64,000 nucleotides of DNA from Cristatella mucedo (taxonomy: Eukaryota > Bryozoa > Phylactolaemata > Cristatellidae): NCBI GenBank assembly GCA_009760855.2, contig WPIO01000149.1:627001-691000 (forward strand). Reading direction: 5' to 3'. Under the pieces are notes generated by a model. It made no database searches. It was not told the origin of the DNA and saw only the letters and a program-made list of their open reading frames with translations. The position numbers and the translations under genes are program-made. Positions 35,768-47,877 of the stretch are shown one piece after another. Numbering within the stretch: position 1 is the first letter of the stretch; every line of letters starts with the position of its first letter.

Positions 35768-36319
35768 AAAACAGTAATAACAATGCACTTGAAAAAGTGC
35801 CCTCAGAGAACTCAATCTCTCTCTAGGCGCTTTGGATTTGCTGCAAAGCGAAGCACGATTGAATGGTGAGTAATATTATTCTTGATAAACATGAAGAACA
35901 GGAGTGACATGCACAGGGTCAGCATGCAAATGTGGTTTGTGGCAGCATTCACAGTGTCAGCACGCATAAGCACATTAAGGACGAATCACAGGGACCCACT
36001 AAATGCTTTTCAGAATAGGTGTGTCTTTAAGTTCTCTTTAAATGTGGTCACGTTAGGGGATGTTCTGACGCAAGTCGGGAGGGATTTCCAGGTTTTGTAA
36101 GCATAGGAAGTAAATGCACGCTCTCTAAAGGATTCGAGGCTTGTACGAGGTAGCGGTAAACTGTATGATTCCGAAAAGTGAGTGGTACGATGCTTGGCCT
36201 GGTGAGGGAGTAGATCTAAGAGGTAGGCTGGAGCCAAAGAATAAAGTGACCTAAAAGTGAGCGACAAAACCTCGAAGTCGATCATTCGTTGCTTGACTCG
36301 TAGCCAGTGCTGGTCTGCG
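35768..36319 (-). mobile_element. L2 3' fragment inserted into LINE-B, copy e
   Basis: On the minus strand it holds L2 ORF2 end words (RMIDFEVLSLTFRSLYSLAP, TSPNVTTFKENLKTHLF), the L2 3' UTR and terminal hairpin with a short AAT end. It is flanked by AGAAGATTTA (35758-35767) and AGAAGCTTTA (36320-36329), a probable target-site duplication with one mismatch. Confidence 0.88.
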
Positions 36320-36660
36320 AGAAGCTTTAGCTCTGCAGGTTCTAGAATGTGGAACTCGCTTCCAAAGTTCTTACGCAATAACAGCTACTAGCCTGCTGCC
36401 GACTATGGCTCATCCTTTTCAGTGGTCCTGAGCCGCTACTTCCGTGCTACTCACTTTTTCAACTGCTCTCCTGACTCCGCTGTACTTCCCACTTTCTCTT
36501 TGTTGCGTGAGACGAAGTCTGTTGGCTACCGAATGCTTCCCAAATGCCACTTGGGCTGTGAGTGCGCTATACAAAACTCTCCTGCGTAACACCTAGATGA
36601 TCTTTACTTCTTTGTGGAGTTACAAACGGAGATACAAAGTATACAAAAGTCTCGTGAAAA
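36320..36660 (+). mobile_element. LINE-B, 3' part of the interrupted copy
   Basis: Continues exactly where 35767 stops ('agctttagctctgcaggt', 'gtggaactcgcttcca') and follows the copy at 3530-3836 to 'tgtggagttac..acggagatac'. Confidence 0.88.
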
Positions 36661-37140
36661 CTTAGTTGGTGAACTTCCACCGTACAAGACTCATTTCTTA
36701 CTCTAAACGAGTGCATGCGTGAGAGCTCGATCAATCACAGCAGATGACGCGAAATATAACATGCAATAGTCGCCTGACGCTGCACTGAGTCAATGGCTTA
36801 ACTATTGGCCACATGTGAGGCACGTACATAAGCTTCAAGCTCTTCGCTAATTACAACAGCATCAGACTCAGGTGCACGTAACAACACATCCTGTAACTGG
36901 CTAAAATGGTAATGTAAGCCTGTAACTGGCTAAAATAAAAGTAAATGTAAACCTGTAACTGGCTAAAATCTGGGTGCTAGCCACACGTCGACGATGGCAA
37001 CGCAGCGCTCGATATAGCTCAAGCGATGCCAGCAATACCACCATATTAGTAAAAGCACTATAAAAATTATTAGTATTATAAATAAAATTATATATATTAT
37101 ATATATATAATAAAATTAGTAAAAGGACAACAATAGTGTG
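36661..37140. repeat. Unassigned stretch with short repeats
   Basis: 'gtaactggctaaaat' occurs three times between 36893 and 36970; an AT-rich stretch follows at 37070-37125. No gene recognised. Confidence 0.6.
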
Positions 37141-37619
37141 CATTTCATGGCAGATACATCAGGTGAATTCCAGCTGTATCGCTAACAGGCTTACAATGGT
37201 TGAAGCTCGGCGATAGAATTCGCCGACCGGCAGACCGTTGCTCCAAAGAAAGCCACTTCCTGCTGGTCCAGGAAATTTCGCTGCTTCGTTTGAATCCGCC
37301 TCCTAGCAGGCCTCCTAAATGCATTTCTGGTGAAACGGTGGAACTCCCCACCGAAGCCGAGGGGCGGGGCTGCGACTGACGCAGGCTCCGGGCCCGGCGT
37401 GCCTGTTCGACCAAGCCCTTAGCAGGCACGCAGGCTAGCTTCGGAGCTTGATTAGACCGACGGTGGCCTAATCCTCATGCGCGGCAACGGCTTCAGTTAC
37501 CTCGGCAGCTCCTGGGCCATCGTTCGTATCCGGTAGCCAGCTGTTGGCTTACTGTTGGAGACTGACCGGCATTATGGCCATCCGAAATGGCCTGACGCCA
37601 CCTATAATAATATTTTTTG
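37141..37619. other. GC-rich stretch, no recognisable gene
   Basis: A minus-strand frame of 94 codons (37145-37429) has no recognisable domain. Confidence 0.3.
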
Positions 37620-37800
37620 ATGTTAGCTGATTTAACAGCGTCATTTGAACAGTTGCAGAAGAGCCTTAACAACAGCTATTGCCGCCGCTAGCAATAGTCA
37701 ATAGAAGATCGCCCACCTGCAGGATTTGAACCCACGACCTCCTTAATAAAAGAGACCACCTTACCTCCTGGGCTATCACAACCACACGCTGTGCCGGGAC
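37620..37800 (-). mobile_element. tRNA-derived SINE, second type
   Basis: On the minus strand: an A-box-like 'tgatagcccaggagg', a clear B box GGTTCAAATCC after 'ggtcgtg' (about 37740-37725), then a body ending 'caaatgacgctgttaaatcagc' (37646-37625). The same end word occurs at 47.55 kb and, as an inverted pair, at 61.18-61.27 kb. The tail differs from the L2-type SINE. Confidence 0.65.
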
Positions 37801-39750
37801 ACTGGACTCCATACGATTGGACAGCACTTGCAGTGTTCGCAAGAGGTAGTACGGGGCACTGCACAGTCGGTGCAGCCGGAAGTAGGCCATTGGCGAAAGG
37901 TCGAGCCACTCTGCCCGTGCAGCAGCGGCCCCTCACCCATGCAGTGGGGTTCTGACGAGGCTGTGGGCTTCGCCAGCTCTGGCCGCATTCCAATGATCTC
38001 AGCCCGTTGATAATCCGATTCGATGCCTCGTCGTTTTCTGTGGGTGCCCGTGCCCCTGCTGTTGGCGTTGGATTCGGCATCTCAGCCAGGAAGGCGAAAT
38101 TGGTTGCGGCTTGAAGGCCACACTGGTGGTCTGGGCCTCGAACCCATACCGCACCGCCTGCCCCGAGGTTAGTCTGTACCAGATCTGAGTCCGATCAGAC
38201 CAGTCGGCACCAGATCCAGCCGAAGGTGCTCGGCTTTCAACGAATTACGGCAATTCACTTGAATTAAGCGAACAGTGCCGGAAATAGGCAGTGCTAAGTT
38301 TGAGATTCGAGTAAAAAGGGTTGCACCGGGACGTTAGAATATGTTGGCTGAATCCGCATCACAGCTATTGGGCCACCTTGACCTTCAGTGCATCACTGGC
38401 AGACTCGTGCGACCGGTTATTCTTGGAGCTGCAGGCTACAGCTGATTAGCTGTACCACAGCAGATTAGCTGCAGACTACTGCTGATTGGCTATACCTAAG
38501 CCAATAGTATTCATTTAGGAGTACCATATATTGGACCCGCTTGTTACTCGTTCTTAGTCCGTCTTTCCGGATTTGGATACGGTCCAAGTTCTGTTTGTCG
38601 GCAGCGGTAATAAACTACCGTAATTTTCTCGACCGTTTACTGGTGAATGACTTCACGGCAGCACTGCGTCTCACAGAATCCCCTTACCAACATCGAGCAC
38701 CGATAGGCTCGACAATACCCGTAGACTCGTATCTCTTTGATCTTGAGCTCGGAGCTGGATTCCGCGGCCGTCTCAGTCGCCACTGGCACAGCTTAGTGAG
38801 GCATATCACCAGGGGGCCCTAAGCAGAGGAGGGGGCTGTGCAGAGCGAGGCAGCAGCAAAGTCACTTGGTCCCAAAGACACGCTATCATAGCTGGGAATG
38901 CGACCGGGCGGGTTCATTAACGGGCGAGAAAGTCCGGCTGTTGGCGACGAGTGGGAAACCTCTCAGAACGGCATGGCTAGAGCTCTGACGGAGGCCGTGA
39001 TCCTCTTCTGGCGGAATTTTCTCGCCCTGCGGCCAGACCGTGCTCTGCCGAGTGATTGTCATTCGAACTACTTTGATAAGCAGCCGTAACTCGAGTATCT
39101 TGTGCTAGCCGCAAGCTGCACTTTCCCTACTGCAACGTTGTTTCGGCTGCGACCGCCATCTCGTGGATGCAGTTATCCCTTGGCTGGACACAGCCGGGTG
39201 CGTTTACGCTCGGCCATTGCCTGATTTCAGTGTCAGCCGGGCTTTTACGCTTTTGTCGCTCACACCCTAGTAACGTACCACAGCTTCGGCCTCAGCTGCG
39301 GAACCGAGCTCGCGATCAAAGAGGAAATCAAAGATCGAAGCCCCCAGAAGAGCTAGATCTTTGGCTCAATGTGGGCCACTTGGGTCGACCAAACCAGCTC
39401 AGGGCGCTCTCGGCCGCTGTCTTGTCGCACGATTTGCTCGCTTGACCCAGTGCATTCGAAGGGTTGAGTAGCCCTCGGCGACGGTCGCATCGCTGCGATC
39501 CTTCCGCTGCCATCCGTTCACTGCGTCCGCTGCCTTCGACAAGGTGCCTCTGTCGCCGGACCTCATTGACAGTACTGAATTGAAGGCAGTTTTCATCAAC
39601 GTCTTGGTAATATTTAACAAGTACTCAGTTGCTCTGGCGACCGAGGCCAAAGAAATACTCGACCAATGTCATTGCAAGGGCTATGCTGGTAAAGGGACTC
39701 AGTCTGTGCTCTCAACCTTAGGTTTTATTAAGATGCGGCGTCACATAGTC
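37801..39750. other. GC-rich region, no recognisable gene
   Basis: Frames of 60-130 codons exist on both strands (for example minus 37688-38080, which overlaps the SINE, and + 38541-38822) without any domain I recognise. Around 38430-38510 'agctgattagctg' and CCAAT-like words repeat. Confidence 0.3.
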
Positions 39751-39867
39751 ATATTTCATGCGAGTGCATGTCTTCAGCAAAGCTTACGTGCAAGTTGATC
39801 GTCGCCCGAAGCCTGCTTGGAATGACAGCGAAAGTAATAAACAGTCCGTATTTCTGTTTAATTGCAG

Positions 39868-40332
39868 ATACTCTGGCCGATTCAGTCGGAGAGACCATTC
39901 AGAATTCGCCACAATTCTCACTGGCAGTCTAAGCATTACGTTTGCTCGTTGTACTGATCATTGGATTTCTAACAAAAGCTGCCGAGTTGTCCACTCCACC
40001 CGACGACTTCAGCGCATTTGGTGACATAGCAGATTTTTGTCGTGACATTTATTCCTGCAATTCAACGAGACGAGATGCTTGTGACTCAATAGTCTGCTCG
40101 TGTAGCGAATATTGCAGCTTGTTTGGCACCTGCTGTTGGGACAAGACCGACTTCGTTTGAAGCGGGCGCTTGGCTAAACGCGATTATGTCTGTGCTACTA
40201 ACTACCAGCCTGACAGCTCCAACTATGGTGAAGATGGGGTTTTTGTTGTGAATAGATGCCCGTCATGCAGAGCAAACACGACCATCTGCCGTCTATGTAA
40301 AGCACAAATGAATGCGACCATGCAAGAGACTG
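39868..40332 (+). pseudogene. Receptor copy 2, exon 1: signal peptide and somatomedin-B-like domain (broken)
   Basis: It starts after acceptor 'gtttaattgcag' and ends at donor G|GTAAGT (40333). The frame gives a hydrophobic LLVVLIIGFLTKAAE signal peptide, then an eight-cysteine module closing with CSEYCSLFGTCCWDK, and later FVVNRCPSC. The start codon seen in copy 1 is AAG here (39931-39933) with a 1-2 bp frame change just after it. A TGA (40158-40160) sits after the domain where copy 1 has GCA. The lesions differ from those of copy 1, so the two exons decayed independently. Confidence 0.72.
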
Positions 40333-40550
40333 GTAAGTTTTCTCGCGGGTTCGGCTGCTAGCAAGAAGCTGGTAGGACAAAGAATTCGGCATCGCTCGAC
40401 CGACTTTACGTAAATAATAGTGAATTTATGGCGTATTACCGATAAATCACAAGACAGGCGATTCGAGTATCTCTGTCTTTGCATAAATTACAAAATTACC
40501 TTCCCAAATTTTAGATTTCACTGAAAAACCAGTTACTGACATAATTGCAG

Positions 40551-40644
40551 GAGTCACATACAGGAATGCTTACTGTGCTCTGTGATGGGACGTCGGAATA
40601 GCAAACTTGGTAACCTGGATACGGAAGTTCACCTGTGTCGATGA
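40551..40644 (+). pseudogene. Receptor copy 2, exon 2 (YCAL-stop)
   Basis: Good acceptor 'cataattgcag' and donor GATGA|GTAAGT. The frame GVTYRNAYCAL is followed by TGA (40583-40585) where copy 1 has TGC (Cys), then WDVGIANLVTWIRKFTC. Splice sites are better preserved than in copy 1 but the exon carries a nonsense codon. Confidence 0.72.
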
Positions 40645-41799
40645 GTAAGTACGGAGGTGGTGAGTTTTTCCTGTCATTCGCAAGTATTAATCGTGTGCTT
40701 CTTTGTTTTTAGCTCTGGCGCACGTCTGGATCTGACGCATTCATAGCGACAGCCATGGGCATTCGCCAGCTGTGTAATTTCGTTCAAAAGCTCCGAGGCT
40801 ACTCGTCGTATCCTTAGGGTTAAGGCCAATACAGAACGCAAGTCGATTAGTGATACCTCTTTAACTATCAGAACTGAGAGCGCGAAGCAGAAGCTCTTTG
40901 GAGACCTCCAGTGTGTCGGTTCGTCTTGGCCGGCCGGCCTAATTTATTACGTCTGTATTAATCAGGGAGCTTGGGTACGTCGGAGGGAGGCGAATCTTGC
41001 AGGGTTTGTAGGAGCACCAGCCAACTGCATCCTGGTTGGCCCTTTCGGGTAACCCACGACGGCTTCAATAGCCGCCACCGTTTGTGTGGCAGTGTGCTCT
41101 GAAACCATTTTAGAATTCGATTCGCCAATCTCAGAATTGAAGCTGAATTCCTAGTTTAGCCTGAGCCGTGTAAGAGTGACAGCGATTGCAGCATTCCCTG
41201 CATACGAAGATAAATGGCGGTGGCCGATCTAAGCTGGCTCCATCACATTGTGTAGTTCATGGCTCGCTGCACTCAGCAGAACTGACGGCTGTGGCGTTCA
41301 CACGAACCACAACCCTATGATTTGCAGCACAACCACGAATTACAGTTGGATTGAGCAGACTAGTCGTGGTCACCCATGAATCCACACAGGAGAAGAGTAG
41401 CTACAGGCAGCACGTGGTAATCGCTGAGCAGGGGGGGGGGGACAGGGACCCGTTCGTTTCGTTCTTCGTGGACTCCGAATGAGCACGCTCGTCGGCAAAG
41501 CTTACACAGCACGCCTTCTGTAGTTTTTAGATTGATTTCTCCTGACCCACTCCTGCTTCCCTAGATCCCTTATTACATGACCCCTCCGTCCTTGACAGCT
41601 AACATCTAGACCCATTCTCTCGTGACCCCTCCCACTGTCACCTCTCTTGTCTTGGCCACTGCCTGTTGCTGGGTTACTCAAATTATAGCTATATCGTTAA
41701 GTGACCTGCTAAAGTGGCTGTGGTTAAAGCTTGGAGCGTAAAAATTCGAATTTAGCTATTATTTGTTTTTCTGAAAGACCACAAAACCACTAAGACTAC
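40645..41799 (+). other. Intron region of receptor copy 2, unassigned
   Basis: A pyrimidine-rich acceptor-like 'tgtttttag' at 40705-40713 could open a further exon; the frame that follows is soon stopped and not recognised. A G11 run lies at about 41431. Confidence 0.35.
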
Positions 41800-42200
41800 G
41801 TGAGTACTATTCAGGATTGTTTCTGTACCACTCTCGTAGCCTAAGCGGCTTTCGGTGTGCATTCAGCAACGACCAAACTTAATCATAGGCAAAGAAGAGA
41901 GATCTAAAAGCACAGCTGAGTCGGCAGAGCAGTCGAGGTAGTGAGTTTCACGGAAGTAGAAGCTCGGGATGACTGGAAAGGATATGCCATAATCGTCAGC
42001 AGGGGATTAGATGTCCTTGCCCACGAATTGTGGAAGTCAATTCCACAGTCTCGGAGCTGCTGGGAAAAATCTTCTTTCCCCAGTCTTCAAGCCAAGAAAC
42101 TGAGCAGCTAATTCATGGTGTATAGATGGCATGAGGGCATTAGGAGGCGGGAACTAGTGCAGTAGCAGTTCAGCTAGGTATGAAGGAGCCAAGTGGTGGC
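41800..42200 (-). mobile_element. LINE-B 3' fragment (minus)
   Basis: Minus-strand reading gives APSYLAELL, AAQFLGLKTGERRFFPAAPR and LWN-LPQF, plus the 3' UTR word 'ccgaaagccgcttaggct'. More decayed than the 3.4 kb copy. Confidence 0.72.
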
Positions 42201-42344
42201 TGCTTTGCCAATTAGCACAAAATATTTACTGAGCCTCGGTTAATCAATGGTCAGCCAACCAAATTCTTTCAGACAAGGAGACTTACGGTAAAACCCCTGT
42301 GAATTGTAAGCTAGCTTTGCTGCCATATTCATAACCAGCTGCAG

Positions 42345-45300
42345 TGGACTAGTGGTGTTTTCGGTAGCTCAGCCAAAACAGAGATTCAATAGTCTAGCCA
42401 ATGCAGATGAAGCGTCCAAGATCCAAGGAGCTAGTTAAATCATTGGCAAGACACCGTGAAAGACAGTTACTAGTGTTAGATAAGGATAGGACTTGATGGC
42501 TAGCTCGGGAAGCAGTTTTTGATCAGAGCATTTAAAATTTAGGCAGCCGTCAAAGACGACATTTAAATTCCGAGAACACGGTGATGATCGCACAGCAGCA
42601 TCACCTACTGCAAAATCGAAGTCTGGTAGCCCAGCCATGCCCTAGGGGTGTGCTTTAAATAGCCGTTCGGAAATATCGTCGTTTTGTTTAAGGAAAGTTG
42701 CCTGCGTCTAGGATCGGACGTCTGCAAGGCAAGCAAGCTCTTGGGCAGCTTATTCATGCTTTCTCTCTGTTGTTTCTGTTTAAGATTCCGATATTGCCGT
42801 TCGCATAGCTGCTATGCGAACCTGATTTGCACTGTTTTGGGGCTACTTTACATTTTATATTTTGGGTTTCATTTGAAATTCAGTTTAGACGGGGATCAAT
42901 GGTGGAATCCCTATGACAAAGTCACGAAGAGTAGTTTAGTGAATTCAAAGGCCCGAGTGTGTACCGGTGAACCACAATTGAGCAGCAGCCATTATGCAGC
43001 GCTTTATTTTTAAAGATGGCGTCAATATTTAAATAAACCGAGCGCCGAACGGACAGCTCTCAGGCGGCAGGATGGTTCCAAGCAACGGATAAAAGTTGCT
43101 GGTGTTCAATCCAAAGGCCGGGGCTCTTAGGTCGTTCAGAGCTTCAAAGTTACTACTATTGTGGCTGGCACCAAAATTAGCCGCACATTCACAGTCGTGG
43201 ACTATGCCAATCAGGAGTCATTACTAAGCCGTGCCAGGAGCAATGCAGCAAAGGGGAAGGCTGTGATGCAAATGATGAACAAAAATTGAGCGTTAAATTC
43301 ATGCCACAATGATTTAGAAACATGGCGTCCATATCTATATTGGCTGAGCACCAAACGGGTAGTTCAGAAGCTGATAGTTGACCGCTCCGAGAAAGAACTT
43401 TCTGCCCTCAAGTCGAAGAAAATCCGGCCTCTGCCGTTCTCCGCTTTTATATTACTGCCTTTCTCAAAATCTTCATAAGAGGCAATACAAAATACACACG
43501 CAGAAATAGATTAACTCCGACCAGGAATGCAGACCAGTGCTGCAGAGTCCCACTCTTGGCCATTTTACCTCACCTGCATGAACCAGTTAAAGTTAGGCGG
43601 CACGTAAATTCTCTGGTCATCAGGGACAGCATACGTTAGAGTTACAGCTCGGTGGCAACCAGTTTTAATTAAAACATACTGGTATGCATTCGATCACCTG
43701 AGATTTTAACATGGGCAGGAAAAGAAACAAAAAACAACCTGGAAATGTTATGACAAAGTCAATAAACAGTAGAATCCGAAGCTGATTTCGCAGAATATTG
43801 AAAGAGTAGCCCAGTAGCATCTGGGCCCAGGGGCAAGCCTAAATAGTGGCTACGCAGCTTTACAAGAGCCGAATTGCATGGCAATGCAGGTCTTGTCAAT
43901 CCCAGATACCTAGCTAGTACTTCGAACGTTGGCCTGCATTATTATTATTATAAAATGCAAACGTCAGAAAAGGAAATCTTTGGACCGCACAAACGAAATG
44001 ATGATTCAGGCTGGCGGCAATGTTAGGCTGCCAATAGTGGGAACGACTTAAAGGTCGAAATAGGTTGAACACTTAAAATCTACCTTAAATAATATTAAAA
44101 AACAATCAGAATGAGTGTAAAAAATCTCAACTCAAGAAAATCTTTAATAAAAACTATTAATGATACGTCTGTACACCACCCTGACACAGCTAAATTAATG
44201 TATACTTACTTTAAGTTTACTGAAAAGGATACACGTACATTCTTCAATGAAACCACGAATATTTTGAATACTCGTGGCTCCTAAAATCTAGCCACTTAAT
44301 ATTTACAGCAAAGCTTCTTTTACAGCCAATTCAAAGTGCCTAGAAAGAGATTAAGTTCCCTGCAGGCTCTATGCAACGATGTAACTTTTATTAGTTTAGT
44401 AACACGTAGAAATATTCATGAGGATGGAGTAAGTGCTATTATAAGGAGGTGGAGTTTAGTCAATAGTCGCCAAATTATTTCCGCGTCTTCCGTAGTAAAC
44501 CTTTCTCGGAAAAGGTAATGTGGGCCAATCTTGATGGCTAAATCTATCAATAGAGACCCAGCTCAACCTGGCAACCCAAGCGTCTTGATACATCAATACA
44601 GTTACTCTCGTGGCCCTATTCTTAGTCAAGTAGGCCTTATGGAGTGATCTATGAATATAAAGCTGCTACCCTAGGAGTTTATTTTACCTGAAATCACAGC
44701 ACTAGCATAGGGTCGACGCATAGGCTTCATGGGTCCCTTGTAAGTAAAATACAACTTCACCCTTTTAATTCACAAAATTGCTCTAAGTAATCTTAAGTTT
44801 GTGTCACACTGGCAGATAATAGTTTGTACGGATGTTTTGTTGCTTAAGCAAACCAGCGAATGCAGTGGTTTGCATGGTAGGCTAGTTGATCCATACATCT
44901 GGAACACTCCACCTCAAATTTTTTAACTTAATAATCTCACGTTGTCGAGCCTGTTTAAAATAGCGTTTACAGTCGATGAAAAATAATGCAAGTTAAAAGA
45001 AGTTTTCGTAGATGTAAAAACCACAAATAGCCCACCATCTTCTAAATTGTGGAGCTTCTGCAAACTTTTTATCGCATATAGTAATTATCGACTTAGTTTT
45101 TTTAGTACATACCACTTATTAGATGCTAACCTATACCTGCACGACCTAATGTCTCGGAACCATAGATTCAGCCTCAAACTTTGTAGCAACACGGATCTCA
45201 TACGCTTTAGTTTCTTTAATTTTATCGTAAAAGGTATTGAACTATAAAGTCACTATGCTTTTTTCGTTTATTGCGCGTTGCTAAAGGAACTATTCTCATG

Positions 45301-45365
45301 TTTCCACAATGAATCCTAAGTTTTACCTCAAACAACAGACTAGCCAGGTCTACTAAGGTATGTAC
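42345..45365 (+). repeat. Large low-copy repeat R1, copy B
   Basis: Collinear with 17745-21360, minus the L2 inserted in copy A. At 44328-44380 it includes 'aaagtgcctagaaagagattaagttccctgcaggctctatgc', a diverged relative of the L2 terminal hairpin, also present in copy A (18968-19015). A 109-codon frame at 42684-43013 has no recognised domain and is not conserved enough to call. Confidence 0.75.
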
Positions 45366-46120
45366 GGCAGTAGTAGGAGTTATCCCCCAAAATGGCCGCC
45401 AATAGGGGGAGTTGTCCCTCCAAAAGCATGTTCAAAAATATTGTACAAAGACCAGTAAACTGATTGGCATGAAAATTGGCACGAAGAACACTGGTAGCAT
45501 TAGCTATCGTTTAATATAATATATCTGACGTTTTTACCTTCTGGTGACCTTTAAAAGTCCAAGGTCACGTATAGCACTGCTGGTAAATGGCAGCTCCTCA
45601 GTTTTCCGATCAAAATAATGTTTTTGTAGAAATATAGCAAACCATTAAAAAAATGCAAAACACTCCACTGGACACTCATACCACAAAAAACTTTAAAAAA
45701 AATTTGACATCTCAAAATGTTGACTGTCATCACGAACATAACCCACGGACACTTAGTGACAGGCACATGATATGCATACACACCCATCATGCATACATGC
45801 ACAGGTGGGGTCTGTGGAAACAGGTGAGCTCCACCTATATTATAAGTTTCACACAGATCGGCCCAGTATCGACCAAGTTGTACAATGTACCATGTACCAA
45901 GTACTACTGTTGTGACAGCACTCAGAGAAGCCAACTTAAGGTGCCAAAGCATGCAGGTGACATGGAATAACAAGTGTTATTTCTTTATTTGTCGCCATAC
46001 AACATCGAAACACATACTTAAGAGCATGTACTTCAAATTTCACGTTGATTGGGTCACAAGTAGCCTACTTGTGACATTTTTACGCCATGTGAGTGAACGG
46101 ATGACAAAGGCTTAGCACGA
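45366..46120. other. Unassigned segment, open on both strands
   Basis: A 140-codon minus frame (45551-45973) and a 105-codon plus frame (45653-45970) overlap almost completely. The plus frame contains FTQIGPVSTKLY and YYCCDST; neither matches a family I know. It could be part of an unrecognised repeat. Confidence 0.3.
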
Positions 46121-46575
46121 CAAACACAGCCAGTTTTGACCAAAACAAGTCTGTCTACTGAGGTCCAATATGAATGATAGAAGGCTAGAATGATTCTGTA
46201 ACTACAATAAATCATATATTCCAAGTTTTAAGGTTATAGGATCATTATTTTAGGATATGACATAAATGACAGCAGGCATTGGACTGTCGTTTGCAGATAA
46301 ACTTGAGAACTCCAAGCTATAACCAAGAGGCAGCACTAGGAAACGCTATCATCGCACGAACATTCAATATTATTCAACATTCAACATATTCAATAAATAG
46401 ATAAATATGGATCTTAGGAATAGGTCAACCTAACAAGATCCTTATACAGCCTAAGCAGATCATATCCGAGATAGGTCTCATACCTCAGGCCGGCAATCCA
46501 GGCTACAGCCGGGCGGCTCACCGGCATTAGGCCAATACAAATATTCAACTAGTAACGACATAAATGAGAACTTGA
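46121..46575. other. No recognisable gene
   Basis: AT-rich sequence with a short 'attcaacat' repeat around 46365-46395. Confidence 0.4.
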
Positions 46576-47250
46576 AATCAACTAAATTTCCTTGAATAGA
46601 AATGAATCAACATTTTCAGATTGGCTTCCAGTAAACGACGCGCTAGTTCCATCCAAGTCACCACACTGACCGGCCGCCGAACAAAAGACCACTCGCGGCC
46701 GTCGCCTCGTGCGTTATGGCGGCTACAGGAACTGGATCAACTGTCCCAGGATTCATGCAGTGCCGCGATAATGGACTCCTTAGTTACGGCGGCCCCGGCA
46801 GCAGGAAAATCTCAATACATAATCCCTAATGTTCGTCTCCTGGCCGAATGACAGTCACTTCCGGTTTGTGATCCGATGTAAACATACCAATGAAAACAGG
46901 TTTCTGCCAAGTAAATAAGGAATGGGCCTTGGAATGCCGTTTACCGCCGGTTGCTATGGGCGGGGCAGGGAAGCAGAGGCGGGACTTGGCACCCTGCCGA
47001 TAGGGGGTTTACTCTTTTATGATCTTGTTATACTACCAGTCGGACGTGTGATCTAGAGGGGCGTGTCATTTCCGGGAAATTTTTACGTTTTATCATTCTC
47101 CAGTTTTTTTGAGGGTCCGTTTAGGGCTTAGCAGCTTATATTCGCAGAGTTCACCAGAAAACCGCAGTTCCGGCTCAGTTATTTGTCAAAGTAAGTCATT
47201 TTGTTGAGCTCGATGTACGACTTCCGGTTTAAATAGGTCTTACAAAATAA
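46576..47250. promoter_or_regulatory. Possible promoter-like region with ETS/YY1-like words
   Basis: A locally GC-rich block contains 'ttatggcggc' (YY1-like, about 46715), 'cacttccggttt' (about 46857) and 'gacttccggttt' (about 47219), with 'aaaatggccgcc' upstream at 45393. A 76-codon plus frame (46621-46851) begins MASSKRRASSIQVTT; no domain. No TATA box or splice donor was convincing. Confidence 0.25.
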
Positions 47251-47539
47251 TTTTTTTGACTTTGTTCCAGTCATCTTACAACCACCAAAATTTGAGCTTG
47301 CATTTATCACTAGTTTATTTTTAATACGCGAATTTCGAAAAAAAATTCACCATTTTTTGTGGACCTTATTTCAGAGGATACCCCATTAACCACTGCCAGG
47401 TTAGCTCATTACCACTTGAGCCTTGTGATGATCTAGCTGACGGCTTTTCTAGTTTCACTGTCAAAGAGATTGGCAAGATTGGGCAGTTCATTTCAAGGGG
47501 GGTAGACGCCCCACTGGAATAATACATCTCGAAATTAAA

Positions 47540-47665
47540 TACTACCTGATTTAAGAGCCTCATTTGTTTAGCGGCTGAAAACGCCTAAATAGCTATCAGA
47601 GAATACCCTACTGCAAGATTCTAACTCACGACCTCGGCCGTTGAGGGTGAGCACCTTACCGAAAG
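47540..47665 (-). mobile_element. tRNA-derived SINE, second type, degraded
   Basis: Minus strand: 'ggtaaggtgctcaccc' (A box side), 'gaggtcgtgagttagaatc' (decayed B box), and the tail word 'caaatgaggctcttaaatcagg' at 47569-47548, like the element at 37.62-37.80 kb. Confidence 0.55.
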
Positions 47666-47877
47666 CGAAAAGGGCATAGTAAATCGTTTCCCTTTATGGC
47701 TACATTCAAGTAGGTCACGAGTGACTGCACGTGAAACCCACATCCCAATCGAAGACTGCAACTAGTTTTATAGACCCAATTCCCACTGTCTATGATGCAT
47801 AGATCTGCTGCTACTACCTTGCATAACCAACATCATAAATAAGTAATAACCCTCAGGTCATGTCCTAGCACCTTTTA

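Noticed and set aside
37722-37797. A functional tRNA gene
   Set aside because: A and B boxes are present, but the cloverleaf arms do not pair well and the head continues into a shared repeat body, so it is a SINE.
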